Below, piece by piece: positions 1-6,628 of a DNA stretch of 9,806 nucleotides. A program made the translations under genes and the position numbers. How positions within the stretch are numbered: position 1 is the first letter of the stretch; each line of letters begins with the position of its first letter. Source of the stretch: Saprospiraceae bacterium (GTDB taxonomy: Bacteria; Bacteroidota; Bacteroidia; Chitinophagales; Saprospiraceae); the NCBI GenBank assembly GCA_013042795.1, contig JABDPK010000226.1:1-9806 (forward strand), in the 5' to 3' direction. The notes beneath the pieces were generated by a model, which saw only the letters and a list, made by a program, of their open reading frames with translations, ran no database searches and was not told where the DNA came from.

Positions 1-1631
1 GATGGATTAACACATGCACCAGAGGTCATGCATGCCCCATCTGTAACAAAAACATTCTTGACAGCGTGAATTTGATTCCATTCATTCAGGACGGATGTTT
101 TAGGATCACGCCCCATCCTTGCTGTTCCCATCTCATGTATCCCTAGTCCAATGGCATACCTGTTTTCCCAAGGCCTAACATTCTTTAAACCTGCCTTTTC
201 GCACATTTCAGCAGCTTGTTCCTGCATATCCTTGCGCATGGCTTTTTCATTTTCTTTGATTTCACAATCAAAAGTAAGCGTAGGCATCCCCCACTTATCC
301 TTGATATCATCGTTCAACCAAACCCTGTTTTCATGATACGGAAGTATTTCCCCGAAACCATGGAATCCAAATGACCATTCTCCAGGATTCCCAATTTTTT
401 CTTTTAATGCCGAACCATAACTGGATTCAGAAACCAGATGCCTCCAGCCTGCTCGACTTCCTCCGCCCTGGTAACCATAACCCCGTATGAAGTCTTTCAT
501 TTTGTTCCTGGCATTAATATTTCTGAATCGAGGTACGTAAATCCCATTGGCTCGTCTGCCTTTAAAGTATTTATCCTTGAAATCATCAGATCTGCCACTT
601 GCTCCAATCTGGAAATGGTGATCCATCATATTATGACCCAACTCGCCACTGTCATTGCCCATCCCGTTAGGAAATCTTTCTGATTTCGATTGCATCAGAA
701 TAGATGTAGACCCCAGGCAGGATGCATTCAGGAAGATGATTTTTGCGAAAAACTCCTCTTCCTTTAGTGTTTGAGTATCTTTTATTCTTACACCTTTTGC
801 TTTTTGGGTTTTATCGTCAAAAATTATCTCGGTAACAATAGAATATGGCCTCAGTGTCATATTTCCTGTGTTCATCGCAGCAGGTAAAGTTGAAGCCTGC
901 GAACTAAAATATGCGCCAAATGGACAACCACGCATACATCTGTCACGATTTTGGCATTGACCCCTTCCTTTATGTTCTGCTGTAAGGTGCGCAGTCCTGC
1001 CAATAGTCATTAACCTATCATTATAGTTCTCTTTTATGCTGTCTGCGACATGTTGTTCAATACAGGAGAATTCCATCGGTGGCAGAAAATTTCCGTCCGG
1101 AAGTTGGGGTAATCCTTCATTTCTTCCACTTACCCCGATGTATGATTCAACATAATCATACCACTTAGCGATATCCTTATATCGAATTGGCCAATCAACT
1201 GCAATTCCATCCTTTGCATTAGCCTCAAAGTCCAGGTCCGACCATCGATACGATTGTCTCCCCCACATAAGGGATCTCCCCCCAACATGATAACCTCGAA
1301 TCCAGTCAAATGGCTTGACTTCCTCGTAGGGTTGATCTGTATCTTTAACCCACCAATGCTTATGATACTCTGTAATAGTGTATCCTGTCCTGTTCTGTTT
1401 CAGGTAGTGTTGCAATTCTTCATTAGAAACAATACCCCCTCGAGGCACGTCCCATGGTTCAAGGTTTGCTGTGGGATAATCCCCGTGTTTTACATCTCTG
1501 CCACGCTCAAGTACAAGTGTTTTAAGTCCTTTTTCACAAAGTTCCTTTGCTGCCCATCCTCCGCTGATTCCTGTACCAACTACTATAGCATCGTAGGTCA
1601 CTTCTTCAGCACCATTTGAATTGAAATTCAT
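1..1631 (-). CDS. GMC family FAD-dependent oxidoreductase (gluconate/glucoside dehydrogenase-like), partial at its 3' end
   Basis: An uninterrupted reading frame starts at ATG 1631 and leaves the left edge after 543 codons, so only the extreme C-terminus is missing. Seen: an N-terminal FAD-binding Rossmann motif (VVGTGISGG, residues 17-25), ERG at 42-44, a GMC-like segment GYHVGGRSLMWG (113-124), and a C-terminal GMC_oxred_C block with HEMGTARMG (499-507), a DP.TSVLN stretch and CVNP (540-543). His499 and Asn542 fit the catalytic His/Asn pair known in GMC enzymes. Three cysteines, C226-x5-C232-x3-C236, followed by PFGA resemble the cluster-binding region of membrane-bound FAD dehydrogenases. 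Such enzymes oxidise a sugar or polyol and pass electrons to a cytochrome c or quinone, often with a gluconate-2-dehydrogenase-subunit-3-type partner; none lies inside the window. No signal peptide is visible, so export would need a partner. It lies 12 bp after the TIM-barrel gene and is probably cotranscribed with it. The substrate cannot be read from the sequence. Confidence 0.93.
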   Translation of the reverse strand, partial: MNFNSNGAEEVTYDAIVVGTGISGGWAAKELCEKGLKTLVLERGRDVKHGDYPTANLEPWDVPRGGIVSNEELQHYLKQNRTGYTITEYHKHWWVKDTDQPYEEVKPFDWIRGYHVGGRSLMWGRQSYRWSDLDFEANAKDGIAVDWPIRYKDIAKWYDYVESYIGVSGRNEGLPQLPDGNFLPPMEFSCIEQHVADSIKENYNDRLMTIGRTAHLTAEHKGRGQCQNRDRCMRGCPFGAYFSSQASTLPAAMNTGNMTLRPYSIVTEIIFDDKTQKAKGVRIKDTQTLKEEEFFAKIIFLNASCLGSTSILMQSKSERFPNGMGNDSGELGHNMMDHHFQIGASGRSDDFKDKYFKGRRANGIYVPRFRNINARNKMKDFIRGYGYQGGGSRAGWRHLVSESSYGSALKEKIGNPGEWSFGFHGFGEILPYHENRVWLNDDIKDKWGMPTLTFDCEIKENEKAMRKDMQEQAAEMCEKAGLKNVRPWENRYAIGLGIHEMGTARMGRDPKTSVLNEWNQIHAVKNVFVTDGACMTSGACVNP

Positions 1632-1643
1632 CAAATTATTCTT

Positions 1644-2486
1644 TTAAACTGTACAAATATTTATCGCTTTTTCAAGAGCCTTAAAAGGCTTTTTCCATGT
1701 AGGAATAAATTCCTGGGCCACAAAACCGCTGAAGCCCAGATCCACCAAAGCTTCCATAATCGCTTTATAATTCAATTCCTGTGTCTCATCGATTTCATTT
1801 CTTCCGGGTACACCACCCGTATGGAAATGCGTAATATATTCCTTATTGGTCTTTATGGTAGAAATGATATCACCTTCCATGATTTGCATATGATAGATAT
1901 CATAGAGCAACTTAAAATTAGGTGAAGAGAGCTTTTCTACGAGCGCGACGCCCCAGGGTGTATTATCACACTGGTAATCATGATGATCTACCTTGCTGTT
2001 GAGAAGTTCCATAATGATTTTCACATTATACTTTTCAGCCATTTTTACAATAGGTTCGAGTCCGATGGCGCAATTTTCAAGTCCTTTATCCTCTGGCAAA
2101 CCATTTGCGTTTCCGCTAAAACATATGATGTTCGGAATTCCTTTTTCCGCAGCAGCAGGTATGATATTTTTATAGTCATTGAGCAGCCTTGAATGATTAT
2201 CCGGGTTGTTGAACCCTTCGGTTATACCCAACGGGCTGCCATTTGACACGGCACATTGCAATCCTCTGCTCAAAACAGTATCCCATTCATCAGGATCCAG
2301 TAATTCAATGGAATGGATGCCGAGATCCAGTGCATGATCAGCCAGCTCTTCAAGCGGTGTATTACTATAGCACCATCGACAAATAGAATGTTGAAATGAA
2401 TTGTTGTAAGAAGATTTTTTTTCAGGGGTACAATAAGAAAAGACCGGAGTCACAGCACCAAGCTTAATAAAGTCTCTTCTTTCCAT
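1644..2486 (-). CDS. Tat-signal TIM-barrel protein, sugar isomerase/epimerase (hydroxypyruvate isomerase-like) family
   Basis: A 280-residue protein starts at ATG 2486. The N-terminus RRDFIK (3-8), followed by a short apolar stretch, matches the twin-arginine motif common on Bacteroidota enzymes. The Cys19 after FSY is not a good lipobox, so lipidation is doubtful. The rest is an AP-endonuclease-2/xylose-isomerase-like TIM barrel. Putative metal ligands are Glu160 (IIMELLN), Asp196 (LLYDIYHMQ), His222 (HFHTGGVPGR) and Glu259 (VAQEF). The PGRNEID...ELNY segment (228-240) is typical of the hydroxypyruvate isomerase-like subgroup. Family members isomerise or epimerise small sugars or keto-sugars with a divalent metal; some Bacteroidota homologues act on 3-keto sugars. 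The exact reaction is not decidable here. It is the first gene of a leftward unit with the GMC oxidoreductase. No strong promoter is seen directly upstream; a weak -7-like TATATTCA (6 of 8, 2515 to 2508) sits 21 nt before the ATG. Confidence 0.88.
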   Translation of the reverse strand: MERRDFIKLGAVTPVFSYCTPEKKSSYNNSFQHSICRWCYSNTPLEELADHALDLGIHSIELLDPDEWDTVLSRGLQCAVSNGSPLGITEGFNNPDNHSRLLNDYKNIIPAAAEKGIPNIICFSGNANGLPEDKGLENCAIGLEPIVKMAEKYNVKIIMELLNSKVDHHDYQCDNTPWGVALVEKLSSPNFKLLYDIYHMQIMEGDIISTIKTNKEYITHFHTGGVPGRNEIDETQELNYKAIMEALVDLGFSGFVAQEFIPTWKKPFKALEKAINICTV

Positions 2487-2570
2487 GTAATCGTTAAGTT
2501 AGCTTTGTGAATATAAGAAAATCCGGAAATTTAAAGCTTTCAATTTTTGAAGATGTATTTGAGTATGGGC

Positions 2571-2600
2571 AAAAAAAAATGGTCGCTCCCCAGCGACCAT
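2571..2600 (-). terminator. Strong rho-independent terminator, leftward
   Basis: Read on the minus strand, ATGGTCGCT and AGCGACCAT form a perfect 9-bp stem (2600-2592 with 2587-2579) closed by a GGGG tetraloop. A run of nine T follows (2579-2571, whose first T is also the last stem base). On the plus strand the hairpin is followed by CTGCAAATT, so it has no U-tract in that direction. No minus-strand protein gene ends to its right, which makes it an orphan terminator. Confidence 0.85.
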
Positions 2601-2645
2601 CTGCAAATTATAATCCCATGAACATATCCTTAGTTCAAGCTAAAG
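2571..2645 (-). ncRNA. Candidate small RNA or transcribed leader/attenuator ending at the orphan terminator
   Basis: The presence of a strong leftward terminator implies a transcript arriving from the right. Just upstream, on the minus strand, CTTTAG (2645-2640) can pair with CTAAGG (2633-2628) around the 6-nt loop CTTGAA. The TGAA of that loop can also pair with TTCA at 2622-2619. This gives either an H-type pseudoknot or an alternative hairpin, TGAAC (2637-2633) with GTTCA (2623-2619). A further 7-nt complement, TCCTTAG, lies at 2727-2721. The 5' end is a guess because no good minus-strand promoter was found. It could be a free sRNA or the leader of the TIM-barrel/GMC operon, whose first ATG lies 84 nt beyond the terminator. 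The family is not recognised. Confidence 0.3.
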
Positions 2646-2709
2646 ACACTGTTTATTATTAATTTTTTTAGAAAACCAACTTAAAAAAATAACAAAACTC
2701 AATCTCATT

Positions 2710-2748
2710 TAAAATAAATCCTAAGGACGTTTTGTAAGACTTATTTTA
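2710..2748. repeat. AT-only inverted repeat enclosing a TCCTAAGGA palindrome
   Basis: TAAAATAA (2710-2717) is a perfect inverted repeat of TTATTTTA (2741-2748), separated by 23 nt that contain the near-perfect palindrome TCCTAAGGA (2719-2727). A T run (2750-2755) follows on the plus strand. The stem has no G-C pairs, so it is a poor terminator. An operator or chance in AT-rich DNA are both possible. Confidence 0.25.
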
Positions 2749-2912
2749 GTTTTTTCTGTCGATCTTTATCAACATCCAGTATCTCTTTCTTGATTACAAT
2801 ACAATATTGCGAAGAAAAAAGTGCCAAAACAAAGACAAAAAAGCGTCATTGTTATATATTTTTTTTTATAATGTGTTTTTATCGATTAATATTGGTGTAT
2901 CGTCTATTTGGG

Positions 2913-2945
2913 TTTGCAATGTGCACAAACATTGCTTTATTTTTA
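2913..2945 (+). promoter_or_regulatory. Candidate Bacteroidota-type promoter for the HtrA-like protease
   Basis: A -33-like TTTG (2913-2916) is separated by 21 nt from TATTTTTA (2938-2945), which matches TAnnTTTG at 7 of 8 positions. The box ends 22 nt before the chosen ATG at 2968, so transcription would start inside the apparent N-terminal extension of the open frame. The region is AT-rich, so chance matches are possible. Confidence 0.35.
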
Positions 2946-2967
2946 CTTTTATAAACATGATGCGCAA

Positions 2968-4122
2968 ATGAAATTCAGTCATATATTTTTAGCTCTGTTG
3001 TTATTATCCGGAGGATTCTTTACCGGTAAATACTTCTCTAAGGAACAGGAAAACACACAAATAACTGATAATCAAGATGTAATAAATGAAATACCCCAGG
3101 AAATAAATAAAAAATCCGCACAGGTATTAAACAAGCCATCTCTCAACTCAAATATTAATATCACCAGCGAATCAGCAACTATTGCATTATTTGAGGAGGC
3201 AGCACCTTCAGTTGTTTTTATCACAACCACAAGTCAAACACAAAATTACTGGTCTATGGACCTCAGGGAGATCCCCAAGGGAACAGGAACCGGGTTCATG
3301 TGGGATATTTATGGACATATTGTTACAAATTTTCATGTGATTGAGAATGGAAATATATTTAATGTGACGCTTTCTGATCAAAGTAGTTATGAAGCCGAGT
3401 TCGTTGGAGCTTCGCCAGGAAAAGACCTTGCTGTCCTCAAGATCAAAGCACCTGCAGAAAAATTGAAACCAATTCCGCTCGGCAGATCTTCAAATGTAAA
3501 AGTTGGTCAGTCAGCATATGCCATTGGAAATCCTTTTGGCTTTGATCAGACCTTAACTACCGGGGTCATTAGCGCCCTCGGTCGAGAAATCACTGCTTCA
3601 AATGGTCGCAAAATATATGATGTTCTTCAAACCGATGCGGCCATAAATCCTGGGAATTCAGGTGGACCTTTGCTTGATTCCTCTGGTAAATTAATTGGAG
3701 TAAATACTGCGATATACTCACCTTCAGGTGCATATTCCGGAATTGGGTTTTCAATACCTTCAGATGTGGTAAACTTTGTTGTGCCTGATTTAATTGAATA
3801 CGGTCAGGAAAAAAGACCGATTATAGGCATTGAATTATTACCAGATGCCTATGTCACTGAATCAGGAGCAATGATCCGTCGGGTCGTTCCAAATTCTCCT
3901 GCTGAAAAGGTAGGACTAAAAGGTCTCTCAAGGACCAGGAGTGGTCGTCTGACCTACGGCGATCTAATTCGCAAAATAGATGATCAGGTCATAAATAACA
4001 ACAATGACCTCATGGAAACCCTGGAGAATTATAATCCTGATGATTTTATAAAACTAACCATTGACAGGGAGGGAGAATTATATGAAGTTGAGTTAAAACT
4101 TACAAGTTCAGTCAGAGAATAA
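2968..4122 (+). CDS. HtrA/Deg-type trypsin-like serine protease with one PDZ domain
   Basis: The frame opens further upstream at TTG 2908, but ATG 2968 is preferred. It gives a 384-residue protein starting directly with a signal-anchor (MKFSHIFLALLLLSGGFF), and a candidate promoter overlaps the earlier part. Residues about 27-65 are a polar linker. The protease domain spans roughly 68-275, with catalytic His123 (TNFHVI), Asp153 (GKDLAVL) and Ser231 (PGNSGGPLL), plus the typical AIGNPFG (185-191). One PDZ domain covers about 285-375. The single PDZ and the absence of a clear signal-peptidase site or lipobox suggest a DegS-like membrane-tethered periplasmic protease for envelope quality control. 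The PDZ has a stretched loop between GLKGLS and YGDLIRKIDD, as in plant/cyanobacterial Deg proteins. The catalytic triad is intact. Substrates are unknown. Confidence 0.93.
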   Translation: MKFSHIFLALLLLSGGFFTGKYFSKEQENTQITDNQDVINEIPQEINKKSAQVLNKPSLNSNINITSESATIALFEEAAPSVVFITTTSQTQNYWSMDLREIPKGTGTGFMWDIYGHIVTNFHVIENGNIFNVTLSDQSSYEAEFVGASPGKDLAVLKIKAPAEKLKPIPLGRSSNVKVGQSAYAIGNPFGFDQTLTTGVISALGREITASNGRKIYDVLQTDAAINPGNSGGPLLDSSGKLIGVNTAIYSPSGAYSGIGFSIPSDVVNFVVPDLIEYGQEKRPIIGIELLPDAYVTESGAMIRRVVPNSPAEKVGLKGLSRTRSGRLTYGDLIRKIDDQVINNNNDLMETLENYNPDDFIKLTIDREGELYEVELKLTSSVRE

Positions 4123-4167
4123 CTCTCAATTAATCCCGACGATATAGTGGCAAACCAGCAGGAATAT

Positions 4168-4175
4168 TAACTTTG
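4168..4175 (+). promoter_or_regulatory. Exact -7 box (TAACTTTG) upstream of the Lgt-like gene
   Basis: TAACTTTG matches the Bacteroidota -7 consensus TAnnTTTG at all fixed positions and ends 18 nt before ATG 4194. No good -33 TTG element is seen 17-23 nt upstream, so this may be a weak or activator-dependent promoter, or chance. Confidence 0.4.
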
Positions 4176-4193
4176 CATCTCATTTAATTGTCT

Positions 4194-5399
4194 ATGTATC
4201 CTGATCTGTCCTATTTATTCCACGATTTATTTGGTACTGAAGTTGACAACTGGACTTCAATATTCAAAACATTCGGAATATTCCTCACTCTTGCATTTAC
4301 AGGTGCCTATTTCATCCTGAAATCTGAATTTATAAGGATGGAAAATGCAGGAATGCTTGATAATATTAAGATCAAAAACCCTGAAAAACTCAATTCTCCT
4401 GTTAAAGAAGGTTTGATAAATGCACTTTTTGGTTTTTTCCTTGGTTTCAAAGTGCCTTTTATCATCAATCACTTTGATGATTTCAAATTGGATCCTGCAG
4501 GTATTATATTTTCCCGGAGCGGTAATTTAATGGTAGGACTTTTTATCGCTGTTTTATTTGGTCTGTATTATTATTTTTCTGCAAGCAACAGGCCACCTAT
4601 AGAAAAAGAAGCTAATCTGTACGTCAAACCAAGCCAGAAAGTTTTTGATATTGTTATGATTTCAGCAATTTCAGGAATCATTGGATCAAGATTGTTCTCG
4701 ATTCTTGAAAACCTGGATGCTTTTTTCCAGGACCCCTTTGGACAAATCTTCAGCGGAAGCGGACTGACAATCTATGGTGGACTAATCCTGGCGTTTATTA
4801 CTGTTTATTATTACGTGAAAAAATTTGGTTTGAAACCGATCCATGTTATGGATGCCGCCGCACCATCAATACTGATCGGTTATGCCATCGGACGCATGGG
4901 TTGCCAGTTTTCAGGTGATGGAGACTGGGGTATTGTGAACACTGCCGAAAAACCTTCATGGTTTATTTTCCCCGACTGGATGTGGTCTTACGATTACCCC
5001 AGGAATGTTGCAGATTTTTATCAAAGAGGACCTAAAATTCCGGATTGCATAGGTAATTTTTGTACGCATCTGGATCCACCCGTATTCCCTACTCCGATTT
5101 ACGAAATTATTTCCAGCTTTATATTATTGGCATTTATATGGTCAATCAGGAAGAAAATAAAAACACCCGGACTATTATTTTTTATATATCTCTTCCTAAG
5201 TGCTATTGCCAGGTTCTCAGTCGAGATCATCAGGGTTAACCCGAGATATGAACTTTTCGGTATGGAACTTTCCATGGCACAAGGTATATCAGCTCTCCTG
5301 GTAATTGTAGGATTAATTGGAATTATCAAACTATCTTCTTCAGGAAAAAAACCGGATTATACCATCCCGGGGATGGAGAATTTTGAAAACAAAACCTGA
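4194..5399 (+). CDS. lgt: Prolipoprotein diacylglyceryl transferase (Lgt-like), long Bacteroidota form
   Basis: ATG 4194 is preferred over the in-frame TTG at 4188, giving 401 residues; E. coli Lgt has about 290. The enzyme transfers diacylglyceryl from phosphatidylglycerol to the lipobox cysteine of prolipoproteins in the inner membrane. Seen: several hydrophobic segments (about 25-42, 75-95, 110-127, 150-170, 188-208, 302-318, 325-341, 360-380); GSGLTIYGGLI (187-197); the Lgt signature region GRMGCQFSGDGDWG (233-246), whose Arg234 aligns with the essential Arg of GRxGNF; TPIYE (300-304); and ARFSVEIIR (339-347), with Arg340 and Glu344 matching conserved C-terminal residues. The His of the E. 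coli FHGG motif is replaced by Tyr194. The protein has an extra N-terminal membrane region and a roughly 55-residue insertion (about 245-300) carrying Cys285 and Cys290. Its stop codon abuts that of the opposite-strand glycosyltransferase. Confidence 0.88.
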   Translation: MYPDLSYLFHDLFGTEVDNWTSIFKTFGIFLTLAFTGAYFILKSEFIRMENAGMLDNIKIKNPEKLNSPVKEGLINALFGFFLGFKVPFIINHFDDFKLDPAGIIFSRSGNLMVGLFIAVLFGLYYYFSASNRPPIEKEANLYVKPSQKVFDIVMISAISGIIGSRLFSILENLDAFFQDPFGQIFSGSGLTIYGGLILAFITVYYYVKKFGLKPIHVMDAAAPSILIGYAIGRMGCQFSGDGDWGIVNTAEKPSWFIFPDWMWSYDYPRNVADFYQRGPKIPDCIGNFCTHLDPPVFPTPIYEIISSFILLAFIWSIRKKIKTPGLLFFIYLFLSAIARFSVEIIRVNPRYELFGMELSMAQGISALLVIVGLIGIIKLSSSGKKPDYTIPGMENFENKT

Positions 5400-6551
5400 T
5401 CAGTGAGTACCGGCGATTTCAACAATTTTACTGTAAATGATTTCAGAGGATCTTTGCCAGTTAAATCTTTCAATAGTTTTCTCTGCCTTTTCTATTAAAT
5501 CTTCTTTTAAATCGCTTTCATTTATAATACGGTCCATTGAAGCTGCTATCTCATTAATATTCTGAGGATCAACAAGTAAGGCGGCATCACCAGCAACTTC
5601 AGGCATGGAAGATGTATTGGATGTAATCACAGGGATTCCACTATGGAATGCTTCCAGTATCGGGATACCGAAACCTTCAAGAAAAGAGACATAGCACAAG
5701 CATTCTGCGGCACCCATTGCATTTTGTACTGACTCAATACGATTATCGACGAAGACAATATCATTCTTGTAAGCTGAATTATTATACAGATTGAAAATCC
5801 CTGATGTCTTCCAGGCAATCCTCCCATATATTACAAGTTTGATTTCTGCATCATTACTATTTCGGAAAGCCTCATAGGCTTTGATGACTCCATCTACATT
5901 CTTCCTGGGATGGAGTGAGCCTACATAAATGAAATAGGGTTTGCCACCTGAGATTTTATTCCTGATTTCTAGTTTTTCCGAAAATTCTAATTCTTTGAAC
6001 CCAGCAGGTACATCATTGTAAGCAACCGTAATTGCCGAATCATCCAGGCCATAACTATTGACTATATCCTTCTTGGTTGCATTTGAAACAGCAATTATTG
6101 CACTGGCTTTCCTGTGGTAGCGGGGAAAGAAATATCTGTAAAAATGAAGATGGCTCCATTTGATATGTTCAGGATAATGATGATAATTGATATCATGACA
6201 TACCAGTAAAGTGGGAACTGAAGTTTTTAAACTCATAAATGTGTCCCCGGAATACAGTACATCAATCCCTTCTTTTTTCATCGCAGAAGGCAGACTATAC
6301 TCAAACCATAAATACCACAACAATGGATGGCGGGCAGGTGGGCCAATGATATGGGGGACTACATTATCAGCAAATACAAATTTCTCAGAGTAAGGACGGT
6401 CAAAATAAAAATGAAACTCGTCATCAGGATGATCAAATACCATTCTTTTGAGTGTTTCGTAGATGTATCTTGCTACACCTTCCATTCGGTTTTCGATAAG
6501 CACTCTTGTATTTACTGCTATTTTCAAAGAATAGTGTGAATTAGGTCTCAC
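5400..6551 (-). CDS. GT4-family (GT-B fold) glycosyltransferase
   Basis: A 383-residue protein is read from GTG 6551. An alternative TTG at 6527 would give MKIAVNTRVL, the more usual N-terminus for this family. GTG is kept because a -7-like box lies 17 nt upstream, but the start is uncertain. The N-terminal half contains VCHDINYHHYP (117-127) and IIAVSNATKKDI (152-163). The C-terminal donor-binding half has YVGSLHPRKNV (209-219), EGFGIPILE (292-300, the EX7E pair Glu292/Glu300) and SSMPEVAGDAALLVDP (314-329). These features define retaining glycosyltransferases of the GT4 type, which use nucleotide-activated sugars at the cytoplasmic face of the membrane to build lipopolysaccharide, exopolysaccharide or other glycans. 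Donor and acceptor cannot be inferred. It is a lone gene on its strand, divergent from the methyltransferase gene. Confidence 0.92.
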   Translation of the reverse strand: MRPNSHYSLKIAVNTRVLIENRMEGVARYIYETLKRMVFDHPDDEFHFYFDRPYSEKFVFADNVVPHIIGPPARHPLLWYLWFEYSLPSAMKKEGIDVLYSGDTFMSLKTSVPTLLVCHDINYHHYPEHIKWSHLHFYRYFFPRYHRKASAIIAVSNATKKDIVNSYGLDDSAITVAYNDVPAGFKELEFSEKLEIRNKISGGKPYFIYVGSLHPRKNVDGVIKAYEAFRNSNDAEIKLVIYGRIAWKTSGIFNLYNNSAYKNDIVFVDNRIESVQNAMGAAECLCYVSFLEGFGIPILEAFHSGIPVITSNTSSMPEVAGDAALLVDPQNINEIAASMDRIINESDLKEDLIEKAEKTIERFNWQRSSEIIYSKIVEIAGTH

Positions 6552-6568
6552 AAAGATGGCAGAATAAT

Positions 6569-6576
6569 GAAAAATA
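6569..6576 (-). promoter_or_regulatory. Candidate -7 box for the glycosyltransferase
   Basis: On the minus strand TATTTTTC (6576-6569) matches TAnnTTTG at 7 of 8 positions and ends 17 nt before GTG 6551. A second near match with a one-base-shorter spacing, TACTTTG (6586-6580), lies just upstream. Neither has an obvious -33 partner. Confidence 0.25.
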
Positions 6577-6600
6577 CGGCAAAGTATTCACAATGATTTC

Positions 6601-6608
6601 TAGCTTTG
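6601..6608 (+). promoter_or_regulatory. Exact -7 box (TAGCTTTG) for the methyltransferase gene; decides its start
   Basis: TAGCTTTG fits TAnnTTTG exactly and ends 20 nt before ATG 6629. It lies downstream of the more distal in-frame ATG at 6593, so a transcript from it could only use 6629. No clear -33 TTG was found. Confidence 0.4.
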
Positions 6609-6628
6609 CAGTCGAATTATTTCCGAAT

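Larger units (their letters stand above)
2487..2967. other. AT-rich divergent intergenic spacer
   Basis: About 480 bp lie between the leftward TIM-barrel gene and the rightward protease gene. No convincing protein-coding frame is visible. The spacer contains long A and T runs, one GC-rich terminator hairpin pointing left (2571-2600), a foldable segment beside it (2601-2645), an AT-only inverted repeat (2710-2717 with 2741-2748) enclosing the palindrome TCCTAAGGA (2719-2727), and a candidate rightward promoter near 2913-2945. Confidence 0.8.

Noticed and set aside
151..683. Two plus-strand open frames of 61 and 81 codons.
   Set aside because: Both lie opposite the GMC reading frame, which continues unbroken to the window edge.
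1254..1619. A 121-codon plus-strand open frame inside the GMC gene.
   Set aside because: Antisense shadow of a clearly conserved coding frame; the translation lacks domain character.
2500..2507. Exact -7 box TAGCTTTG on the plus strand just right of the TIM-barrel start.
   Set aside because: No -33 element is visible and no plus-strand gene begins before 2968; most likely chance.
2579..2600. The hairpin read as a plus-strand or bidirectional terminator.
   Set aside because: On the plus strand it is followed by CTGCAAATT with no T run; only the minus strand has the U-tract.
2710..2755. AT inverted repeat followed by six T as a possible plus-strand terminator.
   Set aside because: The 8-bp stem has no G-C pair and a 23-nt loop, and no plus-strand gene ends before it.
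2849..2872. TTGTTA followed by TATAAT, resembling a sigma-70 promoter for the protease.
   Set aside because: The spacer is only 12 nt, too short, and the stretch is a simple T run in an organism expected to use a different consensus.
2908..2967. A 20-residue N-terminal extension of the protease from TTG 2908.
   Set aside because: It precedes an obvious signal-anchor starting at ATG 2968 and overlaps the candidate promoter.
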